Assembly: GCA_963805505.1 (NCBI GenBank)
Contig: CAWDUP010000001.1
Coordinates: forward strand, 1-64,000
DNA length: 64,000 nucleotides
Reading direction: 5' to 3'
DNA from: JANPBY01 sp963805505
Lineage (GTDB): Bacteria > Actinomycetota > Actinomycetes > DATJPE01
Shown: positions 28,228 to 37,012 of the stretch, piece by piece
Numbering within the stretch: the first letter of the stretch is position 1
Layout of the letters: every line of letters begins with the position of its first letter
Position numbers and translations under genes: made by a program
Notes under the pieces: generated by a model
What the model was told of the DNA's origin: nothing
The model's database searches: none
What the model saw: only the letters and a program-made list of their open reading frames with translations

Positions 28228-29445
28228 ATGGACTTCGGTTATGACGAGCGCACCGAGGCGTTGCGTGCCGCGGTTCGCTCCTTCGTCGACCAGCGGGTGA
28301 TCCCGAACGAACCGGCAGCCGGTCGAGCCCCGGACACCGGTGACCCCACGTGGGAGCGCGCAGAGGTGATGGCCGAGCTGCGGACGGAAGCTCGCTCCCT
28401 CGGCCTCTGGAATCTGTTCCTTCCCGACCCCGAGCTGGGTGCAGGACTGACCAACCTGCAGTACGCCCCGCTGGCGGAGATCTTGGGTCGGAGTCCGGCG
28501 CTCGCCCCGGAAGCCACCAACTGCGCGGCGCCAGACACCGGAAACATGGAGCTGCTCCACCTCGCCGGCACCGACGAACAGAAGAAGCGCTGGCTCGAAC
28601 CTCTGCTCGACGCGCGAATCCGGTCGGCGTTCTGCATGACGGAGCCGGACGTTGCGTCCTCTGACGCGAGCAACATCGCGACCACCATCCGGGCGGATGG
28701 TGACTCTTACGTCATCGACGGCCACAAGTGGTGGTCGACGGGGATCATGAGCCCGTCGTGTGAACTCTTGGTCGTCCTAGGCGTCTCTGATCCAACTGCC
28801 GACCCCCGACGTCGGCACAGCATGGTGTTGGTGCCCAGGAACGCGCCCGGCGTCCGCGTCGTGCGGGCTCTGAGCGTCATGGGCTACACCGACTCTTCGC
28901 ATGGAGGACATGGCGAGGTCGTCTTGGACGGCGTCCGGGTCCCGCGATCGGCTCTGCTCGGCGTCGAGGGCGGCGGTGCGGCGCTGGCCCAGGCCCGGCT
29001 TGGCCCCGGGCGCATCCACCACTGCATGCGTCTGATCGGTATGGCCGAGCGCGCCTTTGATCTGATGTGTCAACGAGCGGCCGACCGGACGGCCTTCGGG
29101 CGGCGTCTCGCCGACCACGGAGCCGTCATGGACTGGATCGCCGAGTCGCGCGTGCGTATCGACTCGCTGCGGCTCCTCGTCCTGCGTGCTGCGTGGCTCA
29201 TCGACACCCGAGGCGCGCGCGCCGCCCGGGTCGACATCTCAGCGATCAAGGTGGCTGCGCCGCAGACGGTCGAGTGGGTCCTCGACAAGGCGATCCAGAC
29301 ACACGGGGCGGCTGGCCTCTCGCAGGACACGCCGCTGCCGGCGTTGTGGGCCCACGCTCGCGGACTGCGCTTCGCCGACGGGCCGGACGAGGTGCACCGC
29401 ATGGTGCTTGCGCGTCGTGAGATCACCCGCGTCGCCGGTGCCTGA
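28228..29445 (+). CDS. Acyl-CoA dehydrogenase
   Basis: 405 residues, FAD-dependent alpha,beta-oxidation of an acyl-CoA thioester. Family motifs are FCMTEPDVASSDASNI (FAD and substrate contacts), IDGHKWWSTG, GYTDSSHGGHGEVVLDGVRVP, RTAFGRRLADHG and the C-terminal QTHGAAGLSQDTPLPALWAHARGLRF (positions 29298-29375). It resembles the long-range/ACAD10-11 type more than short-chain degraders. The P450 ATG follows 4 bases after its stop, so the two are very probably one operon. Confidence 0.88.
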   Translation: MDFGYDERTEALRAAVRSFVDQRVIPNEPAAGRAPDTGDPTWERAEVMAELRTEARSLGLWNLFLPDPELGAGLTNLQYAPLAEILGRSPALAPEATNCAAPDTGNMELLHLAGTDEQKKRWLEPLLDARIRSAFCMTEPDVASSDASNIATTIRADGDSYVIDGHKWWSTGIMSPSCELLVVLGVSDPTADPRRRHSMVLVPRNAPGVRVVRALSVMGYTDSSHGGHGEVVLDGVRVPRSALLGVEGGGAALAQARLGPGRIHHCMRLIGMAERAFDLMCQRAADRTAFGRRLADHGAVMDWIAESRVRIDSLRLLVLRAAWLIDTRGARAARVDISAIKVAAPQTVEWVLDKAIQTHGAAGLSQDTPLPALWAHARGLRFADGPDEVHRMVLARREITRVAGA

Positions 29446-29449
29446 ACGG

Positions 29450-30814
29450 ATGACGAGCGTGGAGCGGGAGGAGGCGGAACCTCCTGGCCGGACAGCAGCA
29501 GCACGCCCGAGCGGAGCCTGGATGTTGCGGCACGCCTGGTCGATGCGCTCGGATCCTCTTCGGTTCCTGGTTGATGCTGCGGCCGAGCTGGGTGACATCG
29601 TCGAGTTCCCGATCCCAGGGCAGCCGACGTTCTTCGTCAACGACCCGGCGGCCGTACAGCGAGTCCTGCGGGACAACCACCGGGCGTATGGCAAGCGGAC
29701 CGTGCAGTACGACACACTGTCCGTCCTGACCGGGCAAGGACTGCTGACAGCCGACCTCGACCGGTGGCGAGAGAACCGCCGCATCCAGCAGCCTGCCTTC
29801 CATCACAGAGCCTTGGCACCACTGGCTGACACTGTCGTGGAAGCCACCGACCGGCTGCTCGCGCGGTGGGGCCGCGTGCCGCCGGGCGCGCTGATCGATG
29901 TCGATGCAGCCATGATGCAGTCGGCCCTCGAGGTCGTCGGTGCGGCGCTGTTTTCCGCCGATCTTGAATCCTCTGCTCGAGCCCTGGTCGATGCCGTTCT
30001 GGGCGCGCTGGCGGAGGTGGTTTCCAGAGCGCAGAATCCGTTGGCCGTCCCGCTCGGAATCCCTTCGCCGGGAAATCGGCGGTTGGCGGCGTCGATCGAC
30101 GTGATCGAGGCTTCGGTGAACGAGCTGATAGCTGCCCGGCGGTCTAGGTCAGACGGCGCCGACTTGCTGGGACTTCTCGTGGGTTCGGGGCTCTCGGACG
30201 AACAGATTCGGGACGAGGTGGTGACGACTCTTGTCGCTGGCCACGAGACCGTCGCCTCAGCGCTGACCTGGGCGTGGGTCCTGCTCAGCGGCGACCCAGC
30301 GGCCACGGCGTGGCTGACTCAGGAGGTCGACGAAGTTCTGGGTGAGGGCCCGGCTGCTCGAGCGCCGAGCTGGGCGGACTACCCGGCTCTGACCAGGACT
30401 CGAGCCGTCGTCGATGAGACGTTGCGGCTCTATCCACCTGCATGGGTGATCACGCGCCGCGCTGTCGAGGACGACGTCCTCGCAGGGGTGGCAATCCCCG
30501 AAGGAGCCTTGATCATCATCAGCACGTTCGCGCTGCACCGCCATCCCGAGGCATGGCCGGCCGCGGAGCGTTTTGATCCGACCAGGTTCACGGCCGCTCG
30601 ATTGGCGGCCGACCAACGACAGTCCTACATCCCGTTCGGAGCGGGACCGCGGTTGTGCATCGGCCGCGACTTTGCCTTGGTGGAGGCCACGCTCATGATC
30701 GCGCGGATCAGCCAGCGGTACGTGCTGCGCAGCGAGGCAACGCCGCAACCACACGCCCTCGTCACGATTCGGCCCCGCGGCGGTTTGCGCATGCGACTCG
30801 AGCGCCGCTCGTGA
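29450..30814 (+). CDS. Cytochrome P450
   Basis: 454 residues. The I-helix oxygen-activation motif is VAGHETVASAL. The K-helix ExxR is in VDETLRLYPP, followed by a PERF-like AERFDPTRF, and the heme-binding loop FGAGPRLCIGRDFA carries the axial Cys. The layout resembles the CYP102/CYP4-like bacterial group that accepts fatty acids or terpenoids, but the substrate is unknown. No fused reductase, and no ferredoxin in the neighbourhood. Start ATG 29450 is 4 bases past the acyl-CoA dehydrogenase. Confidence 0.92.
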   Translation: MTSVEREEAEPPGRTAAARPSGAWMLRHAWSMRSDPLRFLVDAAAELGDIVEFPIPGQPTFFVNDPAAVQRVLRDNHRAYGKRTVQYDTLSVLTGQGLLTADLDRWRENRRIQQPAFHHRALAPLADTVVEATDRLLARWGRVPPGALIDVDAAMMQSALEVVGAALFSADLESSARALVDAVLGALAEVVSRAQNPLAVPLGIPSPGNRRLAASIDVIEASVNELIAARRSRSDGADLLGLLVGSGLSDEQIRDEVVTTLVAGHETVASALTWAWVLLSGDPAATAWLTQEVDEVLGEGPAARAPSWADYPALTRTRAVVDETLRLYPPAWVITRRAVEDDVLAGVAIPEGALIIISTFALHRHPEAWPAAERFDPTRFTAARLAADQRQSYIPFGAGPRLCIGRDFALVEATLMIARISQRYVLRSEATPQPHALVTIRPRGGLRMRLERRS

Positions 30815-30827
30815 CAGGCTGATCACG

Positions 30828-32015
30828 ATGGCAGCAGACGAGGTCGATCAACACGTCCCGCTGAGCCTGCGGGTGGCAGCAGCCTGGTCCTGGCGTGTCC
30901 TTGTCGTCGGGCTGGCCGTCTCCGCCCTGGTCGCGTTGGTGCTGCGACTTCAACTCGTTGCGGTCGCCCTGTTCGTCGGCTTGTTCATCACGGCGCTGTT
31001 GAGCCCGATGCATGCGCGGTTGGTCCGGTGGGGGTGGCCGCGCTGGTTGGCGACGGTCACGGTGCTGGTCACGCTGGTGATCATCCTGCTCGGCGCGGCA
31101 GCCCTGGTCGGTGGTTCCATCGTCAATGAATGGGGTGCGTTGTCGGCCTCGTTCCAGCAGGGGCTCGACGACATCCGCCGTTGGCTGGCAGAAGGGCCGT
31201 TCCACATCTCCGACGGTCAGCTCGACGCGTGGCTGGCCAACCTCCAGGAGGCCATGTCCGAGAACCAGAGCTCGCTGGTTTCCGGGTTCGTCACCACGGC
31301 AGCAACCGCCGCCGAGGTGGTGTCGGGAGCCTTCCTCGCGTTCTTCGCATCGATCTTCTTCCTGCACGACGGCGCGGGGATCTCTCGATGGAGCCTGCGG
31401 CTGTTCCCCGTCCGCGCGCAGGAGGGGGTCGAACAGGCCGGCTCCGCAGCCTGGGCCACCCTCACCGGATATGTCCGCGGGACGGTCATCATCGCGTTGG
31501 TCGACGCCGTGGCGATCGGGGTCGTCCTCACGATTCTCAAGGTGCCATTGGCCGGTCCGCTGGCAGTCCTGGTCTTCTTCGGCGCGTTCATCCCGATCGT
31601 CGGTGCGCTCGTCACCGGTTTCGTGGCCGTCGTGGTTGCACTGGCCGCGAACGGGTTGATCACAGCGGTGATCGTTCTCGCGGCCATCATTGGCGTCCAA
31701 CAGCTCGAGGGCCACGTGCTGCAACCTGTGGTGATGGGGCGCTTGGTCCGCCTCCATCCGCTGGCGGTTGTCGTTGCGGTAACCGCTGGCTCGCTTCTTG
31801 GAGGGATCATCGGGGCCGTCGTCGCCGTACCGCTGGTTGCTGTCGTCAATGTCGTGATCAGGACCTATCGGGGGCGGTCCTCGACCCTGGAGGAGGCTGG
31901 CGCGGCCGGCGATGTGGCCTCTGGCGGGGAGGCTCTCGTCGAGGAGGCGTCAGGGGCCGAAGCCTTCGCCGCGGAAGCCACGGCCGGCGAGGATGCGCCG
32001 AAATCTGGTCAGTGA
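30828..32015 (+). CDS. AI-2E family transporter
   Basis: 395 residues, PerM/TqsA family. Paired N-terminal helices (VLVVGLAVSALVALVLRLQ, LFVGLFITALLSPMHARLV) and a C-terminal group with GYVRGTVIIALVDAVAIGVV and EGHVLQPVVMGRLVRLHPLA, the most conserved stretch of the family. The final about 45 residues are Ala/Glu-rich and cytoplasmic. Family members export autoinducer-2 or act as ion antiporters; the role here is undetermined. The last 7 bases overlap the convergent CBS gene. Confidence 0.88.
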   Translation: MAADEVDQHVPLSLRVAAAWSWRVLVVGLAVSALVALVLRLQLVAVALFVGLFITALLSPMHARLVRWGWPRWLATVTVLVTLVIILLGAAALVGGSIVNEWGALSASFQQGLDDIRRWLAEGPFHISDGQLDAWLANLQEAMSENQSSLVSGFVTTAATAAEVVSGAFLAFFASIFFLHDGAGISRWSLRLFPVRAQEGVEQAGSAAWATLTGYVRGTVIIALVDAVAIGVVLTILKVPLAGPLAVLVFFGAFIPIVGALVTGFVAVVVALAANGLITAVIVLAAIIGVQQLEGHVLQPVVMGRLVRLHPLAVVVAVTAGSLLGGIIGAVVAVPLVAVVNVVIRTYRGRSSTLEEAGAAGDVASGGEALVEEASGAEAFAAEATAGEDAPKSGQ

Positions 32016-32392
32016 CCTGGGCCTGCGTGCCACAGCCGGACGATGTCGCGCACGCTGAGCACGCCGATGACGTCATTGGACTCCATGACCACCAAGTGGC
32101 GGAATCCGCCCCGGAGCATCGCTTCCGCGGCCTGGGTCAACGTCCAGCCAGGGGCCGCGTAGACGATCTCGCTCGTCAGATGCTGTCCAACGGTGTCGAC
32201 ATCGGGGTCGCTGCCCTCGGCCAACGAGCGCAGGATGTCTCGCTCCGTGACGATGCCGGCTCCCTCTCCGTCCGGGTCGACGACGACGGCGGCCCCGACC
32301 TTACGGGCCACCATCGCCTGGCTGGCCTGCCGGATCGTATGGGTCGGCCCCAGGGTCAGGACCGACTCGCTCATCGCCTCACGTACTTCCAC
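32009..32392 (-). CDS. Two-CBS-domain protein
   Basis: 127 residues made almost entirely of two CBS repeats: MSESVLTLGPTHTIRQASQA...GIVTERDILRSLAEG and LTSEIVYAAPGWTLTQAAEA...GVLSVRDIVRLW. CBS pairs bind adenine nucleotides and act as energy or second-messenger sensors. No enzyme domain is attached. The GTG start at 32392 is inferred from the beginning of the first CBS repeat. Confidence 0.88.
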   Translation of the reverse strand: MEVREAMSESVLTLGPTHTIRQASQAMVARKVGAAVVVDPDGEGAGIVTERDILRSLAEGSDPDVDTVGQHLTSEIVYAAPGWTLTQAAEAMLRGGFRHLVVMESNDVIGVLSVRDIVRLWHAGPGH

Positions 32393-32520
32393 GGATCCTC
32401 CTCGTCGAATCCCCGATGCCCTGATCTGGTGGCCACGCCCGGTCGACCTTGGGGCCCCATGGTGTCGGTCGGCAGCCGGGAAGTAAACGGTGTGGCACGT
32501 CCGCCTGAGACGATGCCTTC

Positions 32521-33276
32521 GTGACCGTGCTCACCACAACGGCCCGGCAAGCCGATTCGCGCCGCCTTCCTGACCTGGTGACCGCGGGCCTCGTCTTGAC
32601 CTGGGTCCCGCTGGTGTTGGCCCTCGACCGCGAGGTCTCGATCGGGGGTCAACGGTTTCTCGGGCTGGGCACGTGGCTGCTCCTGATTGGGCTACTCGCG
32701 TTCGAACGACCCGCTGTCCGCGCCCAGGCTGCAGTGGTCGTGGTGTTCGCGAGCCTGGTCGAATACACGTTCTCGGCCTGGCTCGGGGTCTACGTCTACC
32801 GCCTCGACAACGTTCCGTCGTTCGTCCCTCCGGGCCACGGATTGGTCTATCTGGCTGCGTTGGCCTTGGGCAGATCCGCGCTGATGATTCGCTACCAACG
32901 GGTGGCCATCTCCGTCACGGTGGTCGCGGGCGCGCTGTATGCAGCCTGGGGGTTGTCGCCGTGGGCGCCACGACCGGACGTGCTCGGCGCCTTTTGGTAC
33001 CTGTGCCTCGTCGGATTCTTGATCTTCGGCCGCAATCGGCTGCTCTATGTCGGAGCCTTCCTCGTCGTGACCTATCTCGAGCTGCTTGGCACCTGGTGGG
33101 GCACCTGGACCTGGCAGCCGTACGACCCGACTGGTCTGGTGTCCATGGGGAATCCGCCGTCGGGTGCTGCCGGTGGGTACGGATGGTTCGACCTGGCTGC
33201 GATGGCCTTCGCGCCGTGGGTGGTGCAACAGGTTCAGCGGCTCAGGCTCTGGGCAGGCACAGCGCAAAAGCGGTGA
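32521..33276 (+). CDS. Multi-pass membrane protein, unknown
   Basis: 251 residues with about seven hydrophobic segments. Distinctive conserved-looking loops are YVYRLDNVPSFVPPGHGLVY, LELLGTWWGTWTWQPYDP and SMGNPPSGAAGGYGWFDLAA. The pattern of Trp, His and Gly in loops suggests a conserved actinobacterial membrane family, but I cannot name a function. GTG 32521 is the start. The 3' end overlaps the convergent secreted-protein gene by 35 bases. Confidence 0.7.
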   Translation: MTVLTTTARQADSRRLPDLVTAGLVLTWVPLVLALDREVSIGGQRFLGLGTWLLLIGLLAFERPAVRAQAAVVVVFASLVEYTFSAWLGVYVYRLDNVPSFVPPGHGLVYLAALALGRSALMIRYQRVAISVTVVAGALYAAWGLSPWAPRPDVLGAFWYLCLVGFLIFGRNRLLYVGAFLVVTYLELLGTWWGTWTWQPYDPTGLVSMGNPPSGAAGGYGWFDLAAMAFAPWVVQQVQRLRLWAGTAQKR

Positions 33277-34900
33277 GCTGGATTCCGCCACGTCCACCGG
33301 GAGCGGCGCCGCGTACCACGAACCGATCACCGGCCGGTGCGGCCGACAGCACGTGCAGATCTGCGACTCGACCACCAACGCTCGCAGCGGCGACGAATCC
33401 ACCGCTGACCGCAACGTGCTCGGCTGGACAGCTGGCGGACGCCTCGCCCGCCGCTCCGGGGTCGATCAGTTGGGCGTCGCCTTCCGCGCGGATGACCGCC
33501 GCGGTCGTGGTCCGCGTGGAGCACAGCAGGCTGGCCCGTGCGCTCGTCCCTTGGGTGTCGGCCCAGGAGGTGACGGCCGCGCCCTGGGCAAGGGGCAACG
33601 CGACGACGAGTCGGCCGTCCCCCGCGTCCCAGCCGACGGCCATCGGCCCGCCGTTGGGGCACCGCGGGTCCACTCGCCCGACCTGATCGGCGGCGAGCGA
33701 AAGTGCGTCCGAGGAGACGACCTCGGAGGCTGCGCCGACGTCCGTGGTGCAGATGGCGACGGCGGTTGCACGGATTGCCTCGGTGGGGTTAGCCGTCGCC
33801 GTGACGACCCAGCCCTCACCGTTCGGCTGGGACGCCGACAGCGCGGCGTCTCCGGTCCTCGCCGTGGTTCGAGCGCCGCCGCCGACCAGTACCGAACCGG
33901 CGGGACAGGCCGAGGTCACCGTCACCGTCTCACCGGCGGGTACGTCGGCCGCGGCAGAGACGGTTCGGACCGTCACGCTGGAGACAGGTGGAGCTGCTGG
34001 AGAGGCAAGGACGGCGGGCAGAACGAGAACTCCGGAAGCCATGACCAAGGTTGCCGCAGCCGCACCACCCACCTGGGGGCGGCTTGGTGGATTGCGTCGC
34101 CACAACGCCACCGTCACGCCGCCACCGGCCAGGAGGACCAGCAGGGCCGCCGCGTCGGACAGGCGAGACGATCCACCGCCCGAGGCGGGTGGTTGTGGTC
34201 CTCCGTCGTCAAGAGGGACGAGCGGGGCGAGGGCGGTGGCGGTTCCGGCTTGGCTCGGACCCGGTAGCGCAGGTTCGGTCGTCGGGCTCGACGAGGGGCT
34301 CGGGGATGCCGACGGCGATGGGGGTTTGGGTGACTTCGTTGGCGGTGTCGCGGCCTTGGATGGTGAACGGGTCGGATCGGGTGTCGAGGCCTTCGTCGGC
34401 TCGGGTTTGGGCTTCGGTTTGGGCGTGGGTTTCGGTTTGGGTGTCGGCTTCGGCTTGGGCTTGGGCTTGTGGGGCGGCTTCACCTTGGGGCAGGCGACCG
34501 CGATGGTCCACGAGGCGCTCGCCGCGTTGGTCGTGACCGTTGCCGTGACCGAGCCAGGATTCTTGGGGCAGGCCGCAGGCACGGGCAGCTTCAAGTTGCC
34601 GTAAGCGGCACACCCGCTGCCCGCCTTGGTCGAGGTGCTCGCGCCGGAGCTGAGCGAGAAGCGAACCTTGGCGCCCGCGCAATCAGCGCCCGTCAACGCG
34701 GCGAAGAGCGTGACGCTTTGGCCACCGACCGCGGGTCCGCTCTTCCCGTAGTTGACGATGTCGGCGGCCGCGGCGGGGCTAGCCAGCCAGGCGAGGACCG
34801 CGACCGCGAGGCTGGAGATGGCCAGGATGCGGCCGGCTCGACGCCGTACCTGGGGGGAGTGGGCAGGCCGGAGCCGCTCGTGGCGCGGCGTCCTGCTCAT
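33242..34900 (-). CDS. Secreted/membrane protein with Lys-Pro repeat linker
   Basis: About 552 residues. A Sec-type signal peptide (LAISSLAVAVLAWLASPAAAA) is followed by a domain with four Cys (VTLFAALTGADCAGAKV...CPKNPGSVTATV). Then come a KPKPKPTPKPKP stretch and Ser/Pro/Thr linker (34300-34500), a membrane segment (AALLVLLAGGGVTVALWRR) and a C-terminal domain with repeats of the form CPAGSVLVGGGARTT / CPAEHVAVSGGF. The linker looks like a cell-wall-spanning region. ATG 34900 is preferred; an in-frame GTG lies at 34921. No family named. Confidence 0.72.
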   Translation of the reverse strand: MSRTPRHERLRPAHSPQVRRRAGRILAISSLAVAVLAWLASPAAAADIVNYGKSGPAVGGQSVTLFAALTGADCAGAKVRFSLSSGASTSTKAGSGCAAYGNLKLPVPAACPKNPGSVTATVTTNAASASWTIAVACPKVKPPHKPKPKPKPTPKPKPTPKPKPKPEPTKASTPDPTRSPSKAATPPTKSPKPPSPSASPSPSSSPTTEPALPGPSQAGTATALAPLVPLDDGGPQPPASGGGSSRLSDAAALLVLLAGGGVTVALWRRNPPSRPQVGGAAAATLVMASGVLVLPAVLASPAAPPVSSVTVRTVSAAADVPAGETVTVTSACPAGSVLVGGGARTTARTGDAALSASQPNGEGWVVTATANPTEAIRATAVAICTTDVGAASEVVSSDALSLAADQVGRVDPRCPNGGPMAVGWDAGDGRLVVALPLAQGAAVTSWADTQGTSARASLLCSTRTTTAAVIRAEGDAQLIDPGAAGEASASCPAEHVAVSGGFVAAASVGGRVADLHVLSAAPAGDRFVVRGAAPGGRGGIQLTAFALCLPRA

Positions 34901-35098
34901 CGGTCCCCACAACTCAGTCACTCAGGTTGTCCAACCTCGTAGTCCAACCTCGCGAAAGCCCATCTTGCCTGAGTCTGCTCGCGGGTTTCATGGTGCCCGC
35001 ACGCGCACGCGATTGCTGCGCCTGGAGGTGAAAGGTGACCGTTCGGCTGGTGAGGTCCGTCCGGTCCGCGGATCCGGGACCGGCCTAGGCTCGAGGTC

Positions 35099-35374
35099 GT
35101 GGGAGAAAGCCTGACCCAGCGCGTCGAGCGGGCCTTCTGGGACGGAGATCGGTTGCGCCGGATGCCGGCCAAGCGGAGCAAACGGCTGGTCGTGCTCGAC
35201 CGGTTGGCGCAGCGTTTCGACGTGGGGATCGCCTATCCGGAGGCGCAGGTCAACGAAAAGCTCGCGCAGGCCCACCCCGACTACGCCATGCTCCGCCGGT
35301 ATCTCGTCGACGAGGGATTCATGGGCCGCGAGAACGGCTGGTACTGGCGCACCGGTGGAACCGTCGACCTGTGA
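35099..35374 (+). CDS. DUF2087-domain protein
   Basis: 91 residues. RMPAKRSKRLVVLDRLAQRF, then YPEAQVNEKLAQAHPDYAML and RRYLVDEGFMGRENGWYWRT, match the DUF2087 layout (helical, winged-helix-like, often fused to ArsR/GntR-type regulators). Here it stands alone. GTG 35099. Function unknown; a nucleic-acid-related role is a guess. Confidence 0.8.
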   Translation: MGESLTQRVERAFWDGDRLRRMPAKRSKRLVVLDRLAQRFDVGIAYPEAQVNEKLAQAHPDYAMLRRYLVDEGFMGRENGWYWRTGGTVDL

Positions 35375-35423
35375 GTGCAGGCTCTTGGCCGCCCCAGGCG
35401 AGCCAAGGTGACAGGCTTGGGCC

Positions 35424-35888
35424 GTGTTCGACACAGTGTTCGGCCTCCCCGTGCATGCGCTGGTCATCCATGCCGTCGTTGTCTTGATGCCCCTGTGCGC
35501 TGCAGGCGTCGTGGTCTGCGCTCTCAGCCGCAGGTGGTACGACCGCTTGGCCCTCGCCGTGCTCGGGCTGCTCACCTTCACAGTCCCTGCGGCATTCGCC
35601 GCGAAGCTGTCGGGTGAGCAGTTGAAGGCCAGGCTGCCTGACAGCGCCGCCATCCAACGACACGCCGACTTCGGGTCGGTGACACCGTGGGTCATCCTCG
35701 CCTGCTGGATCGTGGTCCTGGCGTGGATGGTTCTGGCTCGGTCCGTCGGCGACCGGTCAAGGTTGTTCCACGTCATGACCGCTCTGGCGGTCGTCGCGGC
35801 GCTGGGGGCGACGGCTCAGGTTGTCGTGACCGGCCACCTCGGCAGTACGGCGGTCTGGCATGACGTGATCGAGTCCACCAACCCCTGA
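35424..35888 (+). CDS. DUF2231 membrane protein
   Basis: 154 residues with four hydrophobic segments. The opening VFGLPVHALVIHAVVVLMPL with its two His, and the C-terminal VTGHLGSTAVW, are typical of DUF2231. The conserved His could bind heme or metal, but no function is proven to my knowledge. GTG 35424. It lies 49 bases downstream of the DUF2087 gene on the same strand. Confidence 0.82.
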   Translation: MFDTVFGLPVHALVIHAVVVLMPLCAAGVVVCALSRRWYDRLALAVLGLLTFTVPAAFAAKLSGEQLKARLPDSAAIQRHADFGSVTPWVILACWIVVLAWMVLARSVGDRSRLFHVMTALAVVAALGATAQVVVTGHLGSTAVWHDVIESTNP

Positions 35889-35923
35889 GCTCCGCCACGT
35901 TCGACGTCTCACGCCCGTTGCGA

Positions 35924-36934
35924 TCAGTGGTCTTCCTCGCCGGCGGTTCGGCTGCGCAGCAGCCGTCGGTAGGAGTCGAGTCGTCCGCCCCCCAAACCGT
36001 GGGTCGCGACCCAGGCATCGAGTGCGCACTCTGGCTCGTCGTGCGAGCACCCGCGGGGGCAGTCGGCGGTGCCAGCGGCCAGGTCAGGGAAGGCATCGAT
36101 CACTCGTCCTGGGTCGACGTGCGCAAGACCGAAGGAACGTACGCCAGGGGTGTCGACCACCCAGCCAGCACCACCAGGCAGCGAGAGCGTGACGGCTGAG
36201 GACGACGTGTGGCGCCCCCGTCCCGTGACTTGGTTCACCCTGCCGACCGCTCGGTGCGCATCGGGCACCAACGCGTTGACCAGGGTGGACTTCCCGACGC
36301 CGCTGTGGCCGACGAACACCGAGGTCTTGCCCCGGAGGTGGCCCAGTAGCGGTTCGGTCACCAGGCCCCCCTCTGCCGTGCGCTGCATCACGACGGCACC
36401 CACCTCCAGATCGGAGTACTGGGACAGCAGGTCATCGGGGGGCCGCAGGTCAGCCTTGGTCAGCACGAGCAGCGGCGCCATCCCGGCGTCGAAGGCGGCG
36501 ACCAGGCATCGGTCGATGAGTCGAGGTCGCGGCTCGGGATCGGCCAGGGCAGTGACCACCACCAGCTGGTCGGCGTTCGCGACCAGGACTCGTTCGACGG
36601 GATCTGTGTCATCGGCCGTGCGCCGCAGAACACTCGTGCGCGGTTCCACGCGCACGATGCGTGCGAGCGAATCCTCCTCCCCGGACACATCGCCCACCAG
36701 GGCGACTCGGTCACCGACGACGACACCTTTTCGGCCGAGCTCGCGAGCCTTCACCGCGATCACTTCTGAACCCTCTTCGGTCGCGCAGGTGAAGCGACCC
36801 CGATCGACCGTGAGCACGCGTCCAGCGCTTGCCGTGTCGTGGGAGGGGCGATCCTTGCTCCGCGGCCGAGACTTGGAGCGTCCTGGACGCACACGGACGT
36901 CGTCCTCGTCCAGGTCGGTGCGCCGTCGGGCCAT
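35924..36934 (-). CDS. rsgA: Ribosome small subunit-dependent GTPase A
   Basis: RsgA assists late 30S maturation. The OB-fold N-terminus (RVLTVDRGRFTCATEEG, VVGDRVALVG) precedes a circularly permuted GTPase order: G4 LTKADLRPP, then G1 GHSGVGKSTLVNAL, G3 DTPGVRSFG. The C-terminal zinc-binding region is CPRGCSHDEPECALDAW. 336 residues. ATG 36934 begins MARRRTDLDEDDV; longer in-frame extensions upstream lack family similarity and run antisense into the SRAP gene. Confidence 0.93.
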   Translation of the reverse strand: MARRRTDLDEDDVRVRPGRSKSRPRSKDRPSHDTASAGRVLTVDRGRFTCATEEGSEVIAVKARELGRKGVVVGDRVALVGDVSGEEDSLARIVRVEPRTSVLRRTADDTDPVERVLVANADQLVVVTALADPEPRPRLIDRCLVAAFDAGMAPLLVLTKADLRPPDDLLSQYSDLEVGAVVMQRTAEGGLVTEPLLGHLRGKTSVFVGHSGVGKSTLVNALVPDAHRAVGRVNQVTGRGRHTSSSAVTLSLPGGAGWVVDTPGVRSFGLAHVDPGRVIDAFPDLAAGTADCPRGCSHDEPECALDAWVATHGLGGGRLDSYRRLLRSRTAGEEDH

Positions 36935-37012
36935 CGCGATCAGCCTAGTCAGTCGGCCCCGCGCGATCGGGCGCGATTTCGAGGATCTCGGATCGGTGCC
37001 AAGATGAGAGTC

